19,208 nucleotides of DNA from CAIMZW01 sp037142435 (lineage in GTDB: Bacteria; Actinomycetota; Actinomycetes; Nanopelagicales; Nanopelagicaceae). The notes under the pieces were generated by a model. That model made no database searches and had not been told where the DNA came from. It was given only the letters and a program-made list of their open reading frames with translations. Of this stretch, positions 7,852 to 15,005 are shown piece after piece. The translations under genes were made by a program, and so were the position numbers. The stretch is from positions 1 to 19,208 of the forward strand of contig JBAXAO010000027.1 in assembly GCA_037142435.1 (NCBI GenBank), in the 5' to 3' direction. Every line of letters starts with the position of its first letter. Position 1 is the first letter of the stretch.

Positions 7852-8918
7852 GTAATGAAACTTCGCATCAATGGCGTGGAGTAATCGACGAATATCGTCA
7901 CCGCTTGCCGGTTTCGGAAAAGACTCCAGTCATTACCTTGCGTGAAGGCGGCACACCGCTGGTTGCAGCATGCTCTCTCTCTGACATGTTGGATAACGAA
8001 ATTTGGCTGAAGGTAGAAGGCGCAAATCCCACCGGCTCTTTTAAAGATCGCGGCATGACAATGGCTATTTCAAAAGCAGCTGAAGAAGGCGCAAAGGCCG
8101 TTATCTGTGCATCAACTGGAAATACTTCTGCTAGCGCAGCTGCATATGCCACCAAGGCGGGCATGACGCCAGTGGTTTTGGTTCCGCAAGGAAAAATCGC
8201 AATGGGCAAATTAGCCCAGGCCATCGCGCACGGCGCGACATTGCTACAAGTGGATGGCAATTTCGATGATTGCCTAACTCTGGCGCGAGACCTCGCTGCA
8301 AAGTACCCCGTTGCTCTGGTGAACTCTGTTAACCCATTCCGTATTGAAGGCCAGAAAACTGCCTCCTTCGAGATCGTGGATATGTTGGGCGATGCTCCTG
8401 ACCTGCATGTTCTTCCCGTTGGAAATGCTGGCAACATCACCGCTTATTGGAAGGGCTACCAAGAGTATTTCGCTGACGGCACCTCTACCAAACTTCCACA
8501 GATGTGGGGCTTTCAAGCAGCTGGCGCTGCACCAATCGTTTTAGGACATGTTGTCACCAACCCTGAAACCATTGCCACCGCTATTCGTATCGGTAACCCA
8601 GCTTCGTGGGAGCAAGCGGTTTCTGCTCGCGATACCTCTGGTGGTCTTATTGACTCTGTCACTGACGATGAAATTCTCAGCGCCTACCGCTTGGTTGCGG
8701 CTAAAGAGGGTGTATTTGTTGAACCTTCTAGCGCTGCCGGAATCGCTGGCCTCATCAAGAAGAAAGCTGCTGGCCAACTTCCTTCTGGTAAAAAGATTGT
8801 TATCACTGTGACCGGTAATGGCTTGAAGGATGTTCAGTGGGTTCTCGATGGCGCCGGCGCGCCAACGCTGATCCCAGTAGATATCGACCGGGCTGCAGCC
8901 GCTATGGGGTTGGCTTAA
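7848..8918 (+). CDS. thrC: Threonine synthase
   Basis: PLP fold-type II enzyme that converts O-phosphohomoserine to L-threonine, the last step of the pathway. 356 aa, the short actinobacterial type. The PLP lysine is in NPTGSFKDRGM (K66). STGNTSASAAAYA follows as the substrate-binding Asn loop, and a glycine-rich PVGNAGNITAYWKG segment binds the cofactor phosphate. The ATG overlaps the hom stop codon (ATGA), and GGAAGGA lies 8-10 nt upstream, so translation is coupled to hom. Threonine dehydratase, the nearest alternative, has a different PLP loop and usually an added regulatory domain. Confidence 0.96.
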   Translation: MSNETSHQWRGVIDEYRHRLPVSEKTPVITLREGGTPLVAACSLSDMLDNEIWLKVEGANPTGSFKDRGMTMAISKAAEEGAKAVICASTGNTSASAAAYATKAGMTPVVLVPQGKIAMGKLAQAIAHGATLLQVDGNFDDCLTLARDLAAKYPVALVNSVNPFRIEGQKTASFEIVDMLGDAPDLHVLPVGNAGNITAYWKGYQEYFADGTSTKLPQMWGFQAAGAAPIVLGHVVTNPETIATAIRIGNPASWEQAVSARDTSGGLIDSVTDDEILSAYRLVAAKEGVFVEPSSAAGIAGLIKKKAAGQLPSGKKIVITVTGNGLKDVQWVLDGAGAPTLIPVDIDRAAAAMGLA

Positions 8919-8919
8919 C

Positions 8920-9852
8920 ATGGCCGCGGCGATGAATCAGTTAACTTTTAAAGCTGCAGCGGCAAAAGTTAGCGTTCCGGCGTCTAGCGCCAATTTAGGA
9001 CCAGGCTTTGACTCATTGTGTCTGGCGCTGGAAATTCGTGATGAATATGTAGCGCAGATTCTTGATGGTGATGGCGCCGATATCGATGTCATCGGCGAAG
9101 GCGCGGAAGACATCGCGCGAGATGCCAAAAACCTGGTTTATAAATCAATGATGTTTGGTTTTAAGTTCATGGGCAAAACTCCTAAGGGAATTGCCATTCG
9201 CGCTAAAAATTCGATTCCACAAGGTCGCGGGATGGGCTCATCGGCCAGCGCAATCGTTGGTGGGCTCTCCTTGGCGCGCGCTTTGGTTGTTGGCGGCGAT
9301 CAATACATGACTAACGATGACTTAATTGCACTGGGGACTGAACTCGAGGGGCACCCCGACAATGTTGCTGCCGCTCTTCTCGGAGGGGCCACTATTGCTT
9401 GGATGGAGAATCTTCTGGGCAAAGAATTTGGTAAAGCAATCACGATTCCGGTGGCTGCCGAAATCAAAGCAGTTGTCTTCCTCCCTGAAAATCATTTGGC
9501 CACGAGCAAAGCACGCAAGCTTCTTCCCGATACCGTTCCTTATCGAGATGCAGTGGTTAACTCATCGAGATCGGCGCTTTTGGTTCATGCCCTTTCGCAT
9601 CGACCAGATTTACTCTTCGCCGCAACAGAGGACCATCTTCATCAAGAGTACCGAGGCGTGGCTATGCCAAAATCGTTAGAGCTCGTTAAGAAGTTACGAG
9701 CTGCTGGGATAGCGGCGACTATTTCAGGGGCCGGGCCCTCAGTTTTGGTATTGCACACCAATAATGACCAAGAGCTCGCAGATATTGTCAGCATGGCGCC
9801 CGATACCTTTAAACCACTTGTTCTCGAGGTTTCGCAGAGTGGAGCAAAATAG
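8920..9852 (+). CDS. thrB: Homoserine kinase
   Basis: GHMP-family kinase that phosphorylates homoserine with ATP, giving the substrate of ThrC. 310 aa, typical length. Motif 1 is VPASSANLGPGFDSL (about 19-33). The ATP-loop motif 2 is PQGRGMGSSAS (100-110). Motif 3 near the C-terminus is ISGAGPSVLVL. The ATG at 8920 lies one nt after the thrC stop. An in-frame ATG at 8932 is an alternative, and no clear ribosome binding site separates the two. It is the last gene of the argS-to-thrB run. I see no strong intrinsic terminator after it, only a weak 5-bp hairpin at 9878-9893. Confidence 0.96.
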   Translation: MAAAMNQLTFKAAAAKVSVPASSANLGPGFDSLCLALEIRDEYVAQILDGDGADIDVIGEGAEDIARDAKNLVYKSMMFGFKFMGKTPKGIAIRAKNSIPQGRGMGSSASAIVGGLSLARALVVGGDQYMTNDDLIALGTELEGHPDNVAAALLGGATIAWMENLLGKEFGKAITIPVAAEIKAVVFLPENHLATSKARKLLPDTVPYRDAVVNSSRSALLVHALSHRPDLLFAATEDHLHQEYRGVAMPKSLELVKKLRAAGIAATISGAGPSVLVLHTNNDQELADIVSMAPDTFKPLVLEVSQSGAK

Positions 9853-9886
9853 GCTCTTTCGGGCGTGGATTGAGCGTGTGGCGGGT

Positions 9887-9916
9887 TTGCCACCTACAGA
9901 AAACCTGTGCTACCTT
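9887..9916 (+). promoter_or_regulatory. Probable rho promoter
   Basis: The -35 TTGCCA (9887-9892) matches consensus at 5 of 6 positions. It is 18 nt from a -10 TACCTT (9911-9916) that fits the actinobacterial TANNNT pattern and is preceded by an extended TGC. Transcription would begin near 9922, giving a leader of about 210 nt before rho. Confidence 0.5.
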
Positions 9917-9920
9917 TCTT

Positions 9921-9980
9921 GTGTCTGAAGATCACACTCGTCAGGTTTCACAAAATCGAGTGGCCCAATCCTTTAAATAA
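9921..9980 (+). CDS. Possible 19-codon leader ORF upstream of rho
   Basis: A GTG-started frame reading MSEDHTRQVSQNRVAQSFK, then TAA. It begins almost at the predicted rho transcription start, so it would be translated leaderless or nearly so. It has no ribosome binding site. Polar composition and length give no function. It could be a leader peptide coupling translation to rho expression, or chance. Confidence 0.2.
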   Translation: MSEDHTRQVSQNRVAQSFK

Positions 9981-9995
9981 CCTTCGGATTTTCAT
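9948..9995 (-). CDS. Possible 15-codon antisense micro-ORF with a perfect ribosome binding site
   Basis: The minus strand has AAGGAGGTGA (10013 to 10004), a full 10-nt complement to the 16S rRNA tail and stronger than the ribosome binding site of any main gene here. An ATG follows at 9995, with 11 nt between GGAGG and the ATG. The frame encodes MKIRRLFKGLGHSIL, a short basic peptide, and stops at 9948. I see no convincing minus-strand promoter. It lies antisense to the rho leader. Confidence 0.25.
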   Translation of the reverse strand: MKIRRLFKGLGHSIL

Positions 9996-10134
9996 AAATA
10001 TTCTCACCTCCTTAGTTTTTGCGAAGTAGCCAAAACTGCAGTGTTTTGAGAGTTTGAGTGAGATTTCAACCAAAAAAAGAAATACCACTGGAAATAAACC
10101 AGCAGTATCAAGAGAAATGAAAAGCACAGAAAAA

Positions 10135-11883
10135 ATGACTGATAAAACAACAACTCGCCCTGGCAAAGAGAGTGGCGACCTCTCCGCAATGCTGCTTCCA
10201 GAACTGAAAAAAGTTGCTGGCCAACTAGGCATAGATGGCGCCGCCAAGATGCAGAAGGCTGCCCTCGTGCAAGCCATTAGCGATCTCCAGGCTGCCAATC
10301 GCGAAGCGGCAAAAAACGAGCGCGAAGCGCGCCGAGCCGAGCGCCAAGAGCGTCGCAATGCCGGCAAAAACAAGGCCAGCGATGATGCGGCCAGTGATTC
10401 TGGCGATGACGCCGTCGATGAGAATTCCGCGCCAGAGCGCACTCGAGAGCGTTCCAATGCTGACCGGTCTAACGATCGCAGTAGCAACAACGACCGCAGT
10501 AGCAACAACGACCGCGACAACCAGGATTCAGATAATCGCTACAGCTCTAATGATCGCAATGATCGTCCTAGCCGTAACGATCGCAATGACCGTAACGATC
10601 GCAATGATCGCAATGACCGTGGTGGCCGTAATGATCGCAATGATCGTGGCGGTCGCAATGACCGTAACGATCGCAGTCGCACTCGTGACCGCGGCAACCG
10701 TGACGAGCGTGAAATCCAGATCTCCGAAGATGATGTTCTGCTACCAGTAGGTGGATTGCTCGATATTCTCGAGAATTACGCCTTCATTCGCACCGGGGGA
10801 TACCTCGCGGGCAATAACGATGTTTACGTTTCCCTTCAGCAAGTACGTCGATATGGCTTGCGCAAGGGCGATGTCATCACCGGATCAGTTCGTCAACCAC
10901 ACGAAGGTGAGCGAAAAGAAAAGTTCAACGCCTTGGTTCGCGTTGAGACTGTTAACGGAATGGATCCAGAGAGCGCACGCGATCGCGTTGAATTCTCCAA
11001 GCTTGTTCCGCTCTATCCGCAAGATCGTTTGCGTCTAGAAACCGAGCCCAACATTTTGACTACCCGCGTTATCGATTTGATTGCACCTATTGGTAAAGGC
11101 CAGCGCGGACTTATCGTTTCGCCTCCAAAGGCTGGTAAGACCATGGTTCTTCAAGCCATTGCTAACGCCATCACCACCAACAACCCCGAGTGTCACTTGA
11201 TGGTTGTTCTGGTTGATGAGCGTCCAGAAGAAGTAACCGATATGCAGCGCACAGTAAAGGGCGAAGTAATTGCTTCCACCTTCGACCGTCCCGCTGATGA
11301 CCACACCTCTGTCGCTGAACTTGCGATCGAACGCGCTAAGCGCTTGGTCGAACTCGGACACGATGTGGTTGTGCTTCTCGACTCCATCACTCGTTTGGGT
11401 CGTGCTTACAACATCGCAGCTCCTGCCTCCGGTCGTATTCTCTCCGGTGGTGTGGATTCAGCAGCTTTGTATCCACCTAAGAAGTTCTTCGGTGCCGCAC
11501 GTAATATCGAAAACGGTGGATCGCTAACCATTCTCGCAACAGCACTCGTTGAAACTGGTTCAAAGATGGATGAAGTTATCTTTGAAGAGTTCAAGGGAAC
11601 TGGAAATATGGAATTGATCCTCAACCGCAAGCTTGCAGATAAGCGAATTTTCCCCGCCGTCGACGTTGATGCCTCCAGCACTCGTAAAGAAGAAATTCTT
11701 ATGGGTACTGAAGAACTCAATATCGTCTGGCGCTTGCGCCGCGTCTTGCATGCATTAGAGCCTCAGCAGGCCCTAGAACTGCTCTTGGACAAGATGAAGG
11801 GCACCAAGTCCAACGTCGAATTCTTGATGCAAATCCAGAAGACCGTTATCGCCGATTCCGCCTCGAATTCCAAGAACGGTTAA
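10135..11883 (+). CDS. rho: Transcription termination factor Rho
   Basis: Hexameric RNA helicase that ends transcription of untranslated RNA. 582 aa from the ATG at 10135. ATG 10117 and TTG 10054 are in-frame alternatives; none has a good ribosome binding site. Order: Rho N-terminal helical domain (about 13-51, MLLPELKKVAGQLGI); a charged, disordered insert (about 52-195), first Lys/Arg/Glu-rich then built of Asn-Asp-Arg repeats; a cold-shock-type RNA-binding domain (about 200-305); and the RecA-like ATPase. The ATPase shows GKGQRG (320-325), Walker A PPKAGKT (330-336), DERPEEVTDM (361-370), Walker B VVVLLDS (411-417) and SGGVDSAALYPPKKFFGAAR. Length exceeds the E. coli protein (419 aa) because of the insert, as usual in Actinobacteria. 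Confidence 0.97.
   Translation: MTDKTTTRPGKESGDLSAMLLPELKKVAGQLGIDGAAKMQKAALVQAISDLQAANREAAKNEREARRAERQERRNAGKNKASDDAASDSGDDAVDENSAPERTRERSNADRSNDRSSNNDRSSNNDRDNQDSDNRYSSNDRNDRPSRNDRNDRNDRNDRNDRGGRNDRNDRGGRNDRNDRSRTRDRGNRDEREIQISEDDVLLPVGGLLDILENYAFIRTGGYLAGNNDVYVSLQQVRRYGLRKGDVITGSVRQPHEGERKEKFNALVRVETVNGMDPESARDRVEFSKLVPLYPQDRLRLETEPNILTTRVIDLIAPIGKGQRGLIVSPPKAGKTMVLQAIANAITTNNPECHLMVVLVDERPEEVTDMQRTVKGEVIASTFDRPADDHTSVAELAIERAKRLVELGHDVVVLLDSITRLGRAYNIAAPASGRILSGGVDSAALYPPKKFFGAARNIENGGSLTILATALVETGSKMDEVIFEEFKGTGNMELILNRKLADKRIFPAVDVDASSTRKEEILMGTEELNIVWRLRRVLHALEPQQALELLLDKMKGTKSNVEFLMQIQKTVIADSASNSKNG
10468..10707 (+). repeat. Asn-Asp-Arg codon repeats inside rho
   Basis: An in-frame low-complexity tract within rho. 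It includes two perfect tandem copies of an 18-bp unit (10477-10494 and 10495-10512, encoding Arg-Ser-Ser-Asn-Asn-Asp). It continues as many imperfect 9-bp NDR units, AAYGAYCGY-like, through about 10680, with Gly-Gly interruptions. The codons vary at third positions, so the protein repeat is better conserved than the DNA repeat. Confidence 0.9.
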
Positions 11884-11920
11884 TTTCACGCTCAAAATTG
11901 CCGCGGAGGGGGCTCCTCGG

Positions 11921-11942
11921 AACCGGAGAAAGTTCGGTTTTT
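11921..11942 (+). terminator. rho terminator
   Basis: Arms 11921-11927 and 11933-11939 pair over 7 bp with one G-T wobble around a 5-nt loop. The 3' arm runs into five T (11938-11942). It lies 38 nt after the rho stop. Another GC-rich hairpin (11906-11909 with 11915-11918) sits just before it. Confidence 0.55.
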
Positions 11943-11968
11943 CAGGTGGCTCCCTTTACGGCTAGAAT
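11939..11968 (+). promoter_or_regulatory. Probable rpmE promoter
   Basis: TTTTCA (11939-11944) and TAGAAT (11963-11968) are 18 nt apart. The -10 matches consensus at 5 of 6 positions and lies about 60 nt before the rpmE start. The -35 overlaps the T-run of the rho terminator, so rpmE looks independently transcribed. Confidence 0.5.
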
Positions 11969-12029
11969 TGCCACTTCGCGCTGGTTCCCGAAGAACGCTT
12001 TCGATCCAGTCACTTAAAAGGAGAAACAC

Positions 12030-12245
12030 ATGAAGGCTGATATTCATCCAAATTACCTAGAGACCACCGTGACTTGTGGCTGCGGCGAAGTTTTCACAAC
12101 TCGCTCAACTAAAGCTTCTGGTTCCATCTATGTTGAAGTTTGCTCGGTTTGCCATCCTTTCTACACCGGCAAGCAGAGAATTCTCGACACTGGCGGACGC
12201 GTTGCCAAGTTCGAAGAGCGTTTCGGTAAAAAAACCGCTAAGTAG
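12030..12245 (+). CDS. rpmE: 50S ribosomal protein L31, zinc-binding form
   Basis: Small protein of the large ribosomal subunit, located at the intersubunit bridge. 71 aa, the family length, starting MKADIHPNY as usual for L31. Four cysteines (16, 18, 38, 41; CGC and CSVC) form the zinc site of the zinc-containing (C+) type. Cells often swap this form for a zinc-free paralogue under zinc limitation; none is in the window. AAGGAGA lies 8-9 nt before the ATG, the best-placed ribosome binding site here. It has its own likely promoter and a strong terminator, which suits high expression. Confidence 0.97.
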   Translation: MKADIHPNYLETTVTCGCGEVFTTRSTKASGSIYVEVCSVCHPFYTGKQRILDTGGRVAKFEERFGKKTAK

Positions 12246-12254
12246 CTTTTTTTC

Positions 12255-12306
12255 AGAGACCGCAATTCGCTCATCCATCAGGATGGGCGGTGCGGTCTCT
12301 TTTTTA
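12255..12306 (+). terminator. rpmE terminator
   Basis: Arms 12255-12264 and 12291-12300 form a perfect 10-bp stem. Inside it 12269-12276 pairs with 12281-12288 around an ATCA loop. A run of six T follows (12300 onward). It is the strongest intrinsic terminator on the plus strand of the window. It ends about 30 nt before prfA, leaving little room for a separate prfA promoter. Confidence 0.9.
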
Positions 12307-12337
12307 TTACCAGCCAATGAGATGAAATGGAGGAGAG

Positions 12338-13432
12338 ATGGCAGCAGACAATGCAGATCGCTTTGCATCAGTAAATGATTTACTCGCTGAGTATGCCCAG
12401 CTAGAAAAAGATCTCGCCGACCCGTCTATTCATGGCGATCAGGGCAAGGCCCGCCAACTCGGAAAACGGTACGCATCCCTTGGCCCAGTCATAGGGGGAT
12501 ACCGCGCTTGGCGATCAGCCGAGGATGATTTAGAGGCCGCTATGGAATTAGCTGAAGTCGATCCTGATTTCGCTACCGAAATTCCTAACCTAGAGAAATC
12601 TCGCGATGAGGCCGCTGAAAAACTTGAAGAGTTGCTTCTACCTCGCGACCCCAACGATGACCGAGACGTTATTTTGGAAATTAAAGCTGGCGCCGGTGGC
12701 GATGAATCCGCACTATTTGCGGGCGATCTTCTGCGCATGTACATGCGCTACGCCGAAAAACAAGGATGGAAGACTGAAATAATTGATATGACCGAGAGCG
12801 ATCTTGGTGGGTACAAGGATATTTCCATGGCCGTGAAGTCCAAGGGAATTGCCGAGCCGGGCAAGACTCCGTATTCACGATTGAAGTTTGAAGGAGGGGT
12901 GCATCGGGTTCAACGCGTACCTGAGACTGAATCACAAGGTCGCATCCATACCTCTGCAGCCGGTGTCTTAGTACTTCCTGAAGCTGAAGAAGTTGATGTC
13001 GAGATCAATATGAATGATCTACGCATCGATGTTTTTCGTTCCAGCGGTCCGGGTGGCCAAAGCGTAAACACCACAGACTCGGCTGTTCGAATCACTCACG
13101 TTCCGACCGGAATTGTCGTCTCGTGTCAGAACGAAAAAAGCCAACTGCAAAACAAGGAATCTGCACTTCGTATTTTGCGTGCTCGAATGTTGGTTGCGGC
13201 TCAAGAAGCCCAAGATGCCATCGCTTCCGCAGAGCGCAAGAGCCAGGTCCGTACCGTCGACCGCAGCGAGCGAATTCGTACTTACAACTATCCCGAAAAT
13301 CGATTGAGCGACCACCGCGTGAATTTCAAATCCAATAATTTGGATGCAGTTCTCAATGGCGAGCTCGATCCTGTTATTGACTCACTTTTGGATGCAGATA
13401 AAGCCGCCAAACTTTCTTCAACCGAGCACTAA
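12338..13432 (+). CDS. prfA: Peptide chain release factor 1
   Basis: Reads stop codons UAA and UAG and triggers release of the finished protein. 364 aa, typical. After an N-terminal helical domain, the codon-recognition motif PxT appears as PET (195-197) within VQRVPETESQGR. The catalytic GGQ is at 239-241 in SSGPGGQSVNT. The PxT motif marks RF1 rather than RF2, which has SPF. GGAGGAGAG directly precedes the ATG. The next gene, prmC, methylates the GGQ glutamine; the pairing is widely conserved. Transcription may come by read-through of the rpmE terminator or from a promoter I cannot resolve. Confidence 0.97.
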   Translation: MAADNADRFASVNDLLAEYAQLEKDLADPSIHGDQGKARQLGKRYASLGPVIGGYRAWRSAEDDLEAAMELAEVDPDFATEIPNLEKSRDEAAEKLEELLLPRDPNDDRDVILEIKAGAGGDESALFAGDLLRMYMRYAEKQGWKTEIIDMTESDLGGYKDISMAVKSKGIAEPGKTPYSRLKFEGGVHRVQRVPETESQGRIHTSAAGVLVLPEAEEVDVEINMNDLRIDVFRSSGPGGQSVNTTDSAVRITHVPTGIVVSCQNEKSQLQNKESALRILRARMLVAAQEAQDAIASAERKSQVRTVDRSERIRTYNYPENRLSDHRVNFKSNNLDAVLNGELDPVIDSLLDADKAAKLSSTEH

Positions 13433-13449
13433 TTGCGACGGAGCAGACG

Positions 13450-14292
13450 TTGATTCGCGATTTACTTCGATGGGGTAAAGATCAACTGTCGACGAAAGAT
13501 ATTTCTAGCGTCGATGCCGAGTTGCTGTTGGCACATATTTTGGGTCTATCTCGCATGGAACTTCATTCAAAGCCGATAGAACTCGGCGAAGAAGAAGCCC
13601 GCGTTAAAGAAGAATTTGAAGATGCGATCGCACTTCGCTTGACTGGAAAACCAACTCAATACATAACCGGCGAAGCGCCTTTTCGTTACCTGACTCTAGA
13701 TGTTGGCCCAGGGGTACTTATTCCAAGACCAGAGACTGAAGTTCTCGTCGATGAAGTGCTCCATCATCTTGCTGGGTTAGGTGAACCAATTTCCGTGATC
13801 GACTTGGGTTCGGGCTCGGGCGCCATTGCCATCTCACTCGCTTCCGAGACCGCTGGCAAGAAGATTGTGCATGTAGTCGCGGTAGAGAAGTCTGAAGACG
13901 CCTTGCCGTGGCTTCGACAAAATATCGCCAAGTTCGATTTACCGATCCGGGTCATTGCTGAAGATGTCACCACTGCACTTCAAGGAGTCAAGTGCGATGT
14001 CATCGTGGCTAACCCGCCCTATATCCCACAGAGCGATCAACTTCCCCGAGAAGTGGCAGATTTTGAGCCTGAGCTGGCCCTTCGAGGCGGAAATGAGTCG
14101 GGCATGGCAGTACCCCAGGCATTTATAGCAACTGCTGCTCGGCTCTTGAAGAGCGGCGGGTTTGCAGCTTTTGAACATCATGAGAGCCAGGTCGAGCTCA
14201 TGCGTGAAGCGCTCTCGACTGATTTCACTGAGATAAAAATCCATTACGATTTATCGGAACGTCCAAGATTTACAACTGCAATTCGTAAATAA
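13450..14292 (+). CDS. prmC: Peptide chain release factor N5-glutamine methyltransferase
   Basis: SAM-dependent enzyme that methylates the glutamine of the GGQ motif in release factors and improves termination. 280 aa, typical. An N-terminal helical domain (about 1-75, with GKPTQYITGEAPF) leads to a Rossmann methyltransferase domain with IPRPETE (91-97), SAM-binding DLGSGSGAIA (118-127) and catalytic NPPY (188-191). The start is TTG at 13450, 17 nt after prfA, with CGGAG a few nt upstream. No ATG nearer the family N-terminus exists. It is co-directional with its substrate gene. Confidence 0.94.
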   Translation: MIRDLLRWGKDQLSTKDISSVDAELLLAHILGLSRMELHSKPIELGEEEARVKEEFEDAIALRLTGKPTQYITGEAPFRYLTLDVGPGVLIPRPETEVLVDEVLHHLAGLGEPISVIDLGSGSGAIAISLASETAGKKIVHVVAVEKSEDALPWLRQNIAKFDLPIRVIAEDVTTALQGVKCDVIVANPPYIPQSDQLPREVADFEPELALRGGNESGMAVPQAFIATAARLLKSGGFAAFEHHESQVELMREALSTDFTEIKIHYDLSERPRFTTAIRK

Positions 14293-14317
14293 TTGCTCAC
14301 AGAGAGTCGGGTGAAAC

Positions 14318-14995
14318 TTGGCTGAAGTAATTGATGTGGCTGGTTTGATTGGGCATCCCCGCAAAACCAAGACCACAATTGATCAAGTTGTCGCTTCTTT
14401 ACAACGTGGTGAGATAAATGTTTTCGCTATCGAGAGTGCATATGTGTATGCCTGCAATGCTTTCGATCAAGAGGCTGTGCAACGTTTACACACTTTACGT
14501 GGCGATGATTTTGGAACCGCCTGTCAGGTCATGATCGGAAATGTGCAGACCCTTGAAGGCTTGGCTCAGGAGGTCAGCCCCGACATCAAAAAGCTGGCTA
14601 AAGCGTTCTGGCCCGGTTTGTTGACTCTACATGTCCAACCGCATCGTGGCCTTAACTGGGATCTGGGAGATGGCGGAGAGCTGGGCGAGTTTGCAGTTCG
14701 CATTCCCAAGAGTGAATTTTTTCAACAGGTACTTGTCCTGAGCGGCCCCCTGGCCGTCGCAAGTGCATCATTGGCGGGTAGACCACCAGTTCGCGATATT
14801 GGTGGGATCGTTGCGCTCTATTCGGATATTGGCATTTATGCTGATGAAGGAGTGTTAAAGGCAGGAAAGGCCTCGACCGTTGTTCGTCAGAGTGTGATCG
14901 GAGTCGAGTCAGGCCTAGAGGTTCTTCGTGAGGGAGCCATTACCTTGGCCAGACTCAAGAAGATCTTGCCCGCGATTTCTTTAGCCAGCGAATAG
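14318..14995 (+). CDS. Divergent TsaC/Sua5 (YrdC-domain) family protein
   Basis: 225 aa with the YrdC-domain outline and the locus position (prfA-prmC-here-glyA) of actinobacterial Sua5/TsaC. That enzyme makes threonylcarbamoyl-AMP for the t6A base of tRNA. Recognisable segments are FDQEAVQRLHTL (49-60), AFWPGLLTLHV (96-106), NWDLGD (113-118), FAVRIP (125-130), GRPP (154-157), KASTVV (184-189) and VLREGAI (202-208). Key family motifs are altered. PT(D/E)TVYG becomes AIESAYVY (37-44). The KxR motif becomes RGD (61-63). SSAN becomes ASAS (148-151). The gene is intact, without frameshift, and starts with TTG. TsaC activity is doubtful; it may be a paralogue with another role or a decaying copy. 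Confidence 0.75.
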   Translation: MAEVIDVAGLIGHPRKTKTTIDQVVASLQRGEINVFAIESAYVYACNAFDQEAVQRLHTLRGDDFGTACQVMIGNVQTLEGLAQEVSPDIKKLAKAFWPGLLTLHVQPHRGLNWDLGDGGELGEFAVRIPKSEFFQQVLVLSGPLAVASASLAGRPPVRDIGGIVALYSDIGIYADEGVLKAGKASTVVRQSVIGVESGLEVLREGAITLARLKKILPAISLASE

Positions 14996-15005
14996 GCTTA
15001 GCGCC
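14993..15005 (+). promoter_or_regulatory. Possible leaderless -10 box of glyA
   Basis: TAGGCT (14993-14998), overlapping the stop codon of the preceding gene, fits TANNNT and ends exactly 7 nt before the glyA ATG. The geometry is the same as at argS. No ribosome binding site precedes this ATG. No good -35 is visible. Confidence 0.3.

Larger units (their letters stand above)
9853..10134 (+). promoter_or_regulatory. rho leader and upstream region
   Basis: 282 nt without a conventional gene. Contents: a weak hairpin (9878-9882 with 9889-9893); a likely promoter (9887-9916); a 19-codon reading frame starting with GTG at 9921 and ending with TAA at 9980; TCACCTCCTT at 10004-10013, identical to the usual 16S rRNA 3' tail; and two competing hairpins. 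In the first, 10015-10022 pairs with 10029-10036, with one mismatch. In the second, 10031-10036 pairs with 10043-10048. The hairpins share one segment and cannot form together, as in an attenuator. Rho genes are often autoregulated through the leader; whether these elements do that here is unknown. Confidence 0.45.

Noticed and set aside
9878..9893. Terminator for the argS-thrB operon
   Set aside because: The stem is only 5 bp and no T-run follows. It also overlaps the likely rho -35 box.
9948..10520. 190-codon open frame on the minus strand across the start of rho
   Set aside because: It is the antisense reading of the NDR repeats (runs of Leu/Ser/Arg) and overlaps the well-supported rho gene. 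Only its last 15 codons, which have their own ribosome binding site, are kept as a separate weak candidate.
10477..10690. Short regular repeats resembling a CRISPR array
   Set aside because: Units are 9 or 18 bp, in frame with rho, without unique spacers, and encode a known type of Rho insert.
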